Of a DNA stretch of 8,121 bases, positions 1-5,220 are shown one piece after another. This DNA is from Ruminococcus sp. UBA7014. Lineage in GTDB: Bacteria; Bacillota; Clostridia; Oscillospirales; Ruminococcaceae. The first letter of the stretch is position 1. Each line of letters begins with the position of its first letter. Under the pieces are notes generated by a model. The model was not told the DNA's origin. It searched no databases and saw only the letters and a list, made by a program, of their open reading frames with translations. The stretch is from positions 1 through 8,121 of the forward strand of contig DJXC01000105.1 of NCBI GenBank assembly GCA_002449575.1, read 5' to 3'. Position numbers and translations under genes: made by a program.

Positions 1-19
1 TTTCTTGCTAATCTTTGAT

Positions 20-45
20 AAAAATGCCCTGCAAAGGGCATTTTT
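20..45 (-). terminator. Intrinsic terminator after the TetR gene
   Basis: A perfect 10-bp stem (AAAATGCCCT at 21-30, AGGGCATTTT at 35-44) encloses a GCAA tetraloop. Read on the minus strand it ends in a run of T (complement of the A run at 20-24). It begins right at the TAA stop of the TetR gene (45-47), so it should end that transcript. Its A and T flanks are symmetrical, so it could also stop transcription arriving from the left on the plus strand. Confidence 0.85.
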
Positions 46-653
46 TATTTCTGATAAGCTTTTCTGAGCAGATTAAGCTTTTCCATAAAACTCTCACAAG
101 CCATTTGTTCTGTACAGTTTGTCATCAGTAATGTAATGCACTCCCTTGTGACAGATGCCATACAGATTTCAATCAGCGTTTTCAGCTCCTCACGGTCGTC
201 AACACGAAGATTCTGTATATTGATAAGTTCCAGAGCTTCCAGCAATGCCGGATATTTTTCTACAGAAAAGTCATGGTCTCTCCATAGTTTTTCATAAAAA
301 TCTGCATTGCAGAACAGGTGCTGCCGATAGGCTTTTGATTCTTTATAACACAGCATTCTTACAACAAAACGATAACCATCTTCCAGACCTGTAAATAAGT
401 CACCATTGTGTTCTTTCAGCGACTGCATAAAGCGTTCCAGAACACTACGATTATAAGCGGAAAGCAAATAAATCATAATATCTTCTTTATTGGCAAAGTA
501 CTGATAAAAGCTTCCTCTGGAAATACCACAGCTTCGTACAACATTATAAATAGAAAATTCTTCAAACGGCGCACGGGTGATTTCCTCTTTGATGGCTTCT
601 ATAATATGCTGCTGTTTCACGGGGGTGAGACGAGAAAAAACTTCTGTTGGCAT
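45..653 (-). CDS. TetR/AcrR-family transcriptional regulator
   Basis: A 202-residue protein with the length and layout of a TetR repressor. The N-terminal DNA-binding domain spans about residues 10-60; its helix-turn-helix is at about 34-53 and carries the family signature GISRGSFYQYFANKED (43-58). The all-helical C-terminal two thirds, which would bind a ligand and dimerise, match no ligand class I can name; they contain several cysteines and an acidic-aromatic stretch near residue 120. The start is supported by GGGAG seven bases upstream of the ATG and by an in-frame TAA shortly before it. It has its own extended -10 promoter and a terminator at its stop, so it is probably monocistronic. 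TetR proteins usually repress themselves or a neighbour such as an efflux gene, but no transporter lies next to it here, so the target is unknown. Confidence 0.93.
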   Translation of the reverse strand: MPTEVFSRLTPVKQQHIIEAIKEEITRAPFEEFSIYNVVRSCGISRGSFYQYFANKEDIMIYLLSAYNRSVLERFMQSLKEHNGDLFTGLEDGYRFVVRMLCYKESKAYRQHLFCNADFYEKLWRDHDFSVEKYPALLEALELINIQNLRVDDREELKTLIEICMASVTRECITLLMTNCTEQMACESFMEKLNLLRKAYQK

Positions 654-707
654 AAAGACACTCCCTTTCCTGATATTTATTTAAAAATTTGCAGAATTCA
701 TAATATT

Positions 708-736
708 ATTATAGCATAAGTTTGATTAAATTTTAA
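708..736 (-). promoter_or_regulatory. Sigma-A promoter of the TetR gene (extended -10)
   Basis: On the minus strand a perfect TATAAT (708-713) is preceded by TGC (714-716), an extended -10 element. The -35 hexamer 17 bases upstream, TTAAAA (731-736), matches TTGACA at 4 of 6 positions. Transcription would start near 701, giving a leader of about 48 bases. The surrounding DNA is very AT-rich, so part of the match could be chance, but the extended -10 is convincing. Confidence 0.7.
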
Positions 737-745
737 AGAAGCATC

Positions 746-763
746 TGTGAATAATTTGTGAAT
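746..763 (+). repeat. Tandem TGTGAAT heptamers upstream of the TetR promoter
   Basis: Two copies of TGTGAAT lie at 746-752 and 757-763, 11 bases apart start to start, or about one helical turn. That spacing would put two protein subunits on the same face of the DNA, just upstream of the TetR -35 element. The same heptamer occurs twice, inverted, upstream of the arabinanase gene. A regulatory role is inferred from position alone. Confidence 0.3.
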
Positions 764-801
764 TTTTACTAATTATTGGAAAACTTTTTTATTTCAGTTG
801 T

Positions 802-1572
802 TTATAGCTTGGGTTCAAGTCCCGGCAGATAATCCAGTACAGGCAGACCGTTTCTTGCTGCCATTTGCTGACATAGTGCTTGTCCCTTACGGTAATCCAG
901 ACGGGAAGGCTGATGCGCATCACAGCCGATGATTGCTGTACAGCCGATTTCTCCGGCAATTTTCAGAAAATGTTCGTCTGTATAGTGACGATGTTCTACT
1001 ACTCCCAGCAGATTAATTTCCACAGGAAGCTGATGTGTTTTCAGATATTCGCATAATCTCCGGTAGTGTTTGTCATAAATTTCCATCGAGCCAGAAAAAC
1101 CCATCAAATCAGGGTGTGCAAGATATTGATATCTTCCTGTTTCCATGCCTGCTATCACAGAATCTATATAAGATTCCAGCATTTTTTCTTCATTAACGAT
1201 ATTTCCGGTGTAGAAACTGGGTTCACGGGTGATAAAATGCTGACCTAAAATCTGATAATCGACAGGATAATCTGCAAATAATTTGTCCTGTGCCGGAAGC
1301 AGTTCCGGAATATATTCTGATTCAAAGCCGATATAAATTGTAATTTCCTTTTGGTATTCGTCACGGAGTTTCGTCAGACTAGTGAAATAATCATCTATTT
1401 GAGAAGCTGACATTCTGATATGGGAGACAAAATCATCCGGATAGACCCATGGACAATGGTCAGAAAAGCCGAGTACTTTCATTCCATTACGAATGGCATT
1501 TTCCACATAAGCCTTGTCCTCGCCGTTAGCATGATGGCATCGGTAAGTATGGGTATGATAATTAGCAAGCAT
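802..1572 (-). CDS. hisK: Histidinol-phosphatase, PHP family (HisK type)
   Basis: A 256-residue protein matching the PHP-type histidinol-phosphatases (EC 3.1.3.15), which remove phosphate from L-histidinol phosphate in the penultimate step of histidine synthesis in the cytoplasm. The metal-binding motifs of the PHP barrel appear in order: HTH at residues 6-8, a second histidine pair at 13-14, SDH at 37-39, FESEY at 83-87, QH at 111-112, AHPD at 152-155, EIN at 185-187 and CDAH at 217-220. These account for the expected trinuclear metal site, and the length is normal for the family. The ATG is preceded by AAAGGA with an 11-base gap, slightly long but acceptable. The gene stands alone behind its own consensus promoter, with no other histidine gene nearby; HisK enzymes are often unlinked to the his operon. 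A different phosphatase or esterase activity within the PHP family is possible but less likely. Confidence 0.9.
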   Translation of the reverse strand: MLANYHTHTYRCHHANGEDKAYVENAIRNGMKVLGFSDHCPWVYPDDFVSHIRMSASQIDDYFTSLTKLRDEYQKEITIYIGFESEYIPELLPAQDKLFADYPVDYQILGQHFITREPSFYTGNIVNEEKMLESYIDSVIAGMETGRYQYLAHPDLMGFSGSMEIYDKHYRRLCEYLKTHQLPVEINLLGVVEHRHYTDEHFLKIAGEIGCTAIIGCDAHQPSRLDYRKGQALCQQMAARNGLPVLDYLPGLEPKL

Positions 1573-1606
1573 GAGAATTCAAATCCTTTCCGTTTCTCTT
1601 ATTATC

Positions 1607-1635
1607 ATTATACTATACTTTAAAAATTTTGTCAA
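1607..1635 (-). promoter_or_regulatory. Consensus sigma-A promoter of the histidinol-phosphatase gene
   Basis: The minus strand has a perfect TTGACA (1630-1635), a 17-base spacer and a perfect TATAAT (1607-1612). Transcription would start near 1600, leaving a leader of about 28 bases before the ATG at 1572. I saw no T-box, attenuator or operator between promoter and gene, so expression may be strong and constitutive. Confidence 0.9.
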
Positions 1636-1649
1636 TGCTGATAAACAGA

Positions 1650-1675
1650 AAACTCCCGGAAAAAACCGGGAGTTT
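1650..1675 (-). terminator. Intrinsic terminator of the arabinanase gene
   Basis: A perfect 10-bp stem (AAACTCCCGG at 1650-1659, CCGGGAGTTT at 1666-1675) has a loop of six A on the plus strand. On the minus strand it is followed by TTTTCTGT. It lies 12 bases beyond the TAA of the GH43 gene and just before the next promoter, separating the two transcription units. Confidence 0.9.
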
Positions 1676-1687
1676 ATCATAAAAAGA

Positions 1688-4492
1688 TTATGCAACAGGC
1701 AGTTGTGTCAGCCCAACAATAAATTTCATAATATTCAGGGAGTCAGAAGCAGTAATTTTTTTATCTTTATCGACATCTGCATTGACAAAGCCGTCATCGC
1801 TGAGTTTTTCTTTTCCCAGCATATTTCTGTTGACAGTGATAACATCCAGAATATCTACTTTTCCGGAGCAGTCTGCATCGCCGTAAGTAATGTCAAGTCC
1901 TGTTTCAGATTCTGTGATTTCTGTTTCAGGTTCAGGAGTTTGTTTAGATACAACGGGTGTCAGAATCCAGTTCTGACCAACACCGCCCCAGTAGTTCCAC
2001 TGACAGATATTTGCACCGGATTCCTGACTGATGCCATATACATCCAGAGAAGAAGCTTTTCCGGAAACTGCTGTCAGAATCGAGACAGAACCGTCATTGT
2101 TTGTGTACAGGCTGAATTTCTGTGAAATATCTCCGGTATTTTCTGACAGATATATATTTTTTCCGTCTTCTGCACTGGATTCCTCAACTGTCATGGCTTT
2201 TCCATCCTGATTCAAAATCTGATACCAGCCGTCCGCTGTTGCTTTTACATTCCAGACAGTTTCTATATCTTCCTGAAATACATCATAGCTTCTGTTGTAA
2301 GAAAGAAACAGCCCGCTGTTTACACTCTTGATGACATAATCAGAATCGTTAATTTCCGGATAGGCTGGTGTAATGTACCACAACTGACAGTCACCGCCCC
2401 AGTATTCCCACTGGTTAATATTGCCGCCGTTTTCCTCACTCCAGTCGTAAACATCCAGACCGGCTTTATCCGCAGAAGATTTCGAGACAATTCCATAAAA
2501 TCCTCTGTTCTGAATCAGCTTAAACTGCTGATTGTCTGCACCTGTATAGGCGGCAAGCTGAATATTCAGACCATTCTCTGCATTTGTGCCGTCAACAGTG
2601 ATAGCTTTGCTTTCGTCCGCCATGGAGACAATTTTGCAATAGCCGTTTTCAGTAGCAAGAATGCGCCATTCCTGCTGGCTGCCGCCTGTCAGATTCCACT
2701 GCTGAATGTTTGTACCGTCTGTAGTATCACCTCCGGCAAGGTCGAGTGACTTGCCGTTGAACTTATTGGTAATATGATAAGATACACCGCTTAATAAATC
2801 CGTTTCCGAAATTTTGACAGTATGATTGTTCTGTGCATTGGCATCGGCTTTATAAACAAGTTTTCCGTTTCCGGTGCGGTCAACAAAATCCTTGGAAATA
2901 TCATAGGCTTCTTTTTTGCTGCCCCAGATGCAGATATTAATTCCGGTTGCAGTGAATGTCATTTTTTTGACAGGAGTTTCGGCTTCGTCATTCTGCACAA
3001 GAAATGCGCCTTTGTAGGTAACTCCGCCCCATGTAAAGCTCATATAAGGTGTGCCGTCAGTCATTTCCCAAGTTGCCTGAATATCGCCTGTCACAGTACC
3101 GTCAGCATTAAGGGTAATATGAATCGGCTTTTCGACATCAGCAGATTTTTCATTTTCAAATTTCTGATTTGGATTATGCCAGATTAATTCATAATCACCT
3201 GTAACAGCTTCCAGCGTATGTCCTTTTTTAGAAAGTTCTTCGCCGGAATACTCATAGGCAGCGGCAGTAATCCAGCCGTCTTCGTTCATGATTAACTGGT
3301 GTGTCCGGACTTCATGGAAACCCCATTGGTCATCAAACTTGTTGTGATAAATTACGAATAATTTACCATTGTTGTCCAGTAATGCAGAATTATGTCCCTG
3401 TGCGGTGTTCGGACGGGAATTGCATGACCACTGGTAATTGCTCATCAGGCGTTCGCCGATATTTCCGGCAGTGTTGGAATCGCCTGTTACAGTATCATAG
3501 AAGGCACTGTTTCCGTTCTGGTCGAGATAAGGACCTTCCGGGTTCTTGCTCCGGAATACACGCATGTTATAGCCGCCCTTATTGTTGAAATAACCATAAG
3601 ACAGGAATAAATAATAATAGCCGTCATTACTTCCGGGAGGAGTCATATATTCAATATAAGGTCCTTCACCGGATGCCCAGTGTCCGCCGGCGACTTTCTT
3701 TCCAAGATAGGCATCAGATTTATCTGTTCCGGAATCGACAGTCGGATAAGTGACAGTATAATCTCTCAGACCAGTATTTTCATCAAGGTCAAGCATAAAA
3801 ATTCCGCCAAACCATGAGCCATAGACCATTTTGAGATTTCCGGCTTCGTCATAGAAAGTACATGGGTCAATCGCATTTGTACCATATTCGGCATTCCATC
3901 TGCCGGCAGAGGTCAGATAACGGCTTAAATCCGGATTACTGCCAAGTACTTTCTCAACATCTGTATTCTTGTAGCTGTTGGCAGCATTTGCGGGCTTTGT
4001 CTCAAATCCGGAATACACGATAGTATCCACATAAGTATAAGGACCGTCAATATTATCTGCTGTACACAGTACAATAGAAGAATGCCAGTCATTGCCGTTG
4101 ACACTCAGATACATGCACCATTTCTGCATAGTTTCATTCCAGATAATATCCGGAGCCCAGAGATTTCCGGACAGGTCATAATTCTCAGATGTATTTGACC
4201 ATGTATTCGGCTTGACTAAGTCAGTATAAATATCTTTAAAGTAAGTTGTATTTTTTGTACCCGCAGCGGAATTCGCAGTCATTGTCCAGTTCATCAAATC
4301 ACTGGAACGTGCTCCGGCAAGGTGAGAACCAATAATATAATAGCTTCCATCTTCTAATTTGACCACTGACGGGTCATGTACACCTACACGGGCATATTCG
4401 GCATCTGCCGGAAGTGTCAGTGCAGAACAGCATAACAGGCTGACGGCTGTCAGCGCACCAGTCATTTTTTTGCATACATGTTTTTGATTCAT
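1688..4492 (-). CDS. Dockerin-bearing GH43 arabinanase with two CBM13-like trefoils
   Basis: A 934-residue exported enzyme. Residues 1-31 are a signal peptide (KK, hydrophobic core, ADA cleavage site at 29-31). The GH43 propeller covers about 35-420: D40 in HDPSV is the expected catalytic base, D209 in AIDP the pKa modulator, E276 in GEGPY the acid, and H367 in GHNSA the metal-associated histidine. Residues 430-548 (key motif WGGVTYKGAF at 488-497) resemble the C-terminal domain of Abn2-type endo-1,5-alpha-L-arabinanases, so arabinan cleavage (EC 3.2.1.99) is the best guess; arabinofuranosidase or xylosidase is possible. Two ricin-type trefoils follow (568-709, 714-846), probably carbohydrate-binding. 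An acidic linker (847-867) joins a dockerin (868-933) with calcium loops at D872/D874/S876/D883 and D906/D908/D910/D917, implying docking on a cohesin scaffold outside the cell. Own promoter and terminator. Confidence 0.93.
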   Translation of the reverse strand: MNQKHVCKKMTGALTAVSLLCCSALTLPADAEYARVGVHDPSVVKLEDGSYYIIGSHLAGARSSDLMNWTMTANSAAGTKNTTYFKDIYTDLVKPNTWSNTSENYDLSGNLWAPDIIWNETMQKWCMYLSVNGNDWHSSIVLCTADNIDGPYTYVDTIVYSGFETKPANAANSYKNTDVEKVLGSNPDLSRYLTSAGRWNAEYGTNAIDPCTFYDEAGNLKMVYGSWFGGIFMLDLDENTGLRDYTVTYPTVDSGTDKSDAYLGKKVAGGHWASGEGPYIEYMTPPGSNDGYYYLFLSYGYFNNKGGYNMRVFRSKNPEGPYLDQNGNSAFYDTVTGDSNTAGNIGERLMSNYQWSCNSRPNTAQGHNSALLDNNGKLFVIYHNKFDDQWGFHEVRTHQLIMNEDGWITAAAYEYSGEELSKKGHTLEAVTGDYELIWHNPNQKFENEKSADVEKPIHITLNADGTVTGDIQATWEMTDGTPYMSFTWGGVTYKGAFLVQNDEAETPVKKMTFTATGINICIWGSKKEAYDISKDFVDRTGNGKLVYKADANAQNNHTVKISETDLLSGVSYHITNKFNGKSLDLAGGDTTDGTNIQQWNLTGGSQQEWRILATENGYCKIVSMADESKAITVDGTNAENGLNIQLAAYTGADNQQFKLIQNRGFYGIVSKSSADKAGLDVYDWSEENGGNINQWEYWGGDCQLWYITPAYPEINDSDYVIKSVNSGLFLSYNRSYDVFQEDIETVWNVKATADGWYQILNQDGKAMTVEESSAEDGKNIYLSENTGDISQKFSLYTNNDGSVSILTAVSGKASSLDVYGISQESGANICQWNYWGGVGQNWILTPVVSKQTPEPETEITESETGLDITYGDADCSGKVDILDVITVNRNMLGKEKLSDDGFVNADVDKDKKITASDSLNIMKFIVGLTQLPVA
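1955..2047 (-). repeat. Third (gamma) repeat of the second ricin-type trefoil
   Basis: This codes for residues 816-846, which share 19 of 31 residues, without gaps, with residues 679-709 (2366-2458). Both copies begin LDVY, centre on QW-x-YWGG and end in Q-x-W and TP. It is the best preserved sugar-binding-type repeat of the second trefoil and marks the two trefoils as products of an internal duplication. Confidence 0.8.
2366..2458 (-). repeat. Third (gamma) repeat of the first ricin-type trefoil
   Basis: This codes for residues 679-709, the partner of the repeat at 1955-2047. It has the same LDVY start, the QWEYWGG core and the closing Q-x-W hydrophobic-core motif. The neighbouring alpha repeat of this trefoil (about 572-611) also has intact QQW and QEW motifs. 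Confidence 0.8.
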
Positions 4493-4500
4493 ATCAAAAA

Positions 4501-4507
4501 CCCCCCT
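4501..4507 (-). promoter_or_regulatory. G-tract ribosome binding site of the arabinanase gene
   Basis: On the mRNA strand AGGGGGG stands eight bases before the ATG, where AGGAGG would be expected. It can still pair with the 3' end of 16S rRNA through a G-U wobble. A run of six G in a ribosome binding site is unusual, because length changes in the run would alter its strength or spacing. Confidence 0.65.
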
Positions 4508-4526
4508 GAATTAAAATATTATCTTC

Positions 4527-4555
4527 ATGATAACATAAATTCACAAAAAATTCAA
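4527..4555 (-). promoter_or_regulatory. Sigma-A promoter of the arabinanase gene
   Basis: On the minus strand TTGAAT (4550-4555, 4 of 6 to consensus), a 17-base spacer and TATCAT (4527-4532, 5 of 6) form a promoter, with a TG extended -10 one base upstream of the hexamer. The start would be near 4520, with a leader of about 28 bases. The promoter lies between the preceding terminator and the gene, so the enzyme is transcribed on its own. Confidence 0.75.
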
Positions 4556-4581
4556 GATTTATTTAAAAATTATTCTTAATA

Positions 4582-4601
4582 TTATGTGAATAAATTCATA
4601 A
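4582..4601. promoter_or_regulatory. Possible operator palindrome upstream of the arabinanase promoter
   Basis: Two overlapping dyads occur: TGAAT-AA-ATTCA (4587-4598) and TTATG-N10-CATAA (4582-4601), about 30 bases upstream of the -35 element. A further TGTGAAT on the opposite strand lies in the promoter spacer (4539-4545). The position would suit an activator or repressor responding to a plant sugar. The region is so AT-rich that chance is a real alternative. Confidence 0.3.
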
Positions 4602-4608
4602 ATCTAAC

Positions 4609-4640
4609 AAAAGTCCGTCCGGCATACCGGACGGACTTTT
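4609..4640 (-). terminator. Strong intrinsic terminator of the coat gene pair
   Basis: A perfect 14-bp inverted repeat (AAAAGTCCGTCCGG at 4609-4622, CCGGACGGACTTTT at 4627-4640) has a four-base loop (CATA on the plus strand). It starts 10 bases beyond the stop of the gene at 4651. Its U tract on the minus-strand transcript is the complement of the A run at 4609-4612. It insulates the downstream arabinanase promoter. Confidence 0.93.
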
Positions 4641-4650
4641 TCTGTTATGC

Positions 4651-4893
4651 TCAGCAGCAGAATTTCTGACGTACTTCCTGCATTTTGATTTGTTCTGCAC
4701 AATCTGGCTGATACCAGCCCTTGGCAGACATTTCAGAATAAATTCTTTCCTGCATATTCAAAGAATCGTTCAGTGCAGACTTGAAAGAATTCTGCACATT
4801 GCCGGAACTGGATTCAATTGTTCCATGCAGATACATATCACAGCCGCTTTTTTCGAGAATCAGCAGATTCTCCATTAAATTCTGGTCATTCAT
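4651..4893 (-). CDS. CotF-like spore coat protein (80 aa)
   Basis: An 80-residue helical protein resembling the coat-F family of clostridial spore coat proteins. The recognisable pattern is an N-terminal MEN-LL-KSGCDMYLHG stretch (about 7-24), the IESS motif at 26-29, a central ALNDSLNMQ (40-48), then AKGWYQP (57-63) and a final VRQKF. It is about half the length of Bacillus CotF, as is common for the split clostridial versions. Cysteines at 18, 65, 79 and 80, including a terminal CC pair, could take part in disulfide cross-linking of the coat. AGGAGG lies seven bases before the ATG and 16 bases separate it from the preceding small gene, so the two are co-transcribed. The family is recognised from memory of its sequence pattern; a role in vegetative cells is not excluded. 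Confidence 0.8.
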   Translation of the reverse strand: MNDQNLMENLLILEKSGCDMYLHGTIESSSGNVQNSFKSALNDSLNMQERIYSEMSAKGWYQPDCAEQIKMQEVRQKFCC

Positions 4894-4909
4894 GCTTCTG
4901 CCTCCTGCT

Positions 4910-5086
4910 TTAGTTCAGCAAGCCATACAGGCTTGTAAAAATCTGTTCATGTTGATGTGCCATTTCTTCCACACAATTTTTCAGGCAGGTGTCCTGAAGC
5001 TGGGAAACGGTTTCATGACATTTGGTCTGGAAAAACTGCTCGTGACCGAGAGCATCTTCTACATACAGTAATTCTTTGGATGTCAT
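4910..5086 (-). CDS. Small CotF-partner spore coat-type protein (58 aa)
   Basis: A 58-residue protein starting MTSKELLYVEDALGHEQ. A longer reading of this frame could begin at 5212, but GGAGGTGAT lies eight bases before the ATG at 5084-5086, and the upstream extension is AT-rich, low-complexity and has no such site, so I take the short form. The sequence is amphipathic-helical with regularly spaced His, Glu and Cys residues (H15-E16, C23-H24, C34, C38, H44, H46-E47), like the first half of a ferritin-like hairpin. Clostridial genomes often pair a protein of this kind with a short CotF-like protein, as here; together they would make up the length of one full CotF. Function in the coat is inferred from that pairing. 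Confidence 0.78.
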   Translation of the reverse strand: MTSKELLYVEDALGHEQFFQTKCHETVSQLQDTCLKNCVEEMAHQHEQIFTSLYGLLN

Positions 5087-5090
5087 TTTT

Positions 5091-5099
5091 ATCACCTCC
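5091..5099 (-). promoter_or_regulatory. Ribosome binding site that sets the start of the 58-aa gene
   Basis: GGAGGTGAT on the mRNA strand is a near-perfect anti-16S match. GGAGG ends eight bases before the ATG at 5086. It lies inside the longer open frame that starts at 5212 and argues strongly against that start. Confidence 0.88.
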
Positions 5100-5108
5100 G
5101 TATTGATA

Positions 5109-5201
5109 CTGTTTCCGGAAATCAGATTTTTATACATAAAAACATTTTTCGAGTTTTTTAAAAATAAAATTTTCATCGAACTCATGTTAAACCAGAAACA
5201 G
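5109..5201. repeat. Imperfect inverted repeat in the phosphatase-coat gene gap
   Basis: CTGTTTCCGG (5109-5118) and CCAGAAACAG (5192-5201) are complementary at 9 of 10 positions and enclose 73 very AT-rich bases, with a smaller GAGTT/AACTC pair inside (5151-5155 and 5179-5183). The element fills the gap between the phosphatase stop and the coat-pair ribosome binding site. It could be a weak terminator, a leader structure or chance. I see no clear sigma-A, sigma-E, sigma-G or sigma-K promoter here by eye, although one would be expected for the coat pair. Confidence 0.35.
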
Positions 5202-5220
5202 TTGAAATACATACGGTGAT

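Noticed and set aside
654..801. Terminator for the histidinol-phosphatase gene in the 148-base gap
   Set aside because: I could not find a GC-containing hairpin with a T run on the minus strand. The gap is AT-rich, so transcription may partly read into the TetR gene.
1571..2331. Plus-strand open frames opposite the end of the arabinanase gene (1571-2125 and 2122-2331)
   Set aside because: They lie antisense to the trefoil and dockerin coding sequence and show no domain logic or ribosome binding site. They are explained by the composition of the real gene.
4461..4492. Lipoprotein signal in the arabinanase N-terminus (CC at residues 21-22)
   Set aside because: The residue before the first Cys is Leu, not Gly, Ala or Ser as a lipobox needs, and a good AxA signal peptidase I site follows at 29-31.
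4582..4601. A CRP-type site (TGTGA-N6-TCACA) upstream of the arabinanase gene
   Set aside because: Only the left half (TGTGA) is present. The right half reads ATTCA, and the spacing does not give a full palindrome.
5087..5212. N-terminal extension of the 58-aa coat gene to an ATG at 5212
   Set aside because: The extension is Asn/Phe/Lys-rich low-complexity sequence without a ribosome binding site. A near-perfect site sits inside it directly before the ATG at 5086.
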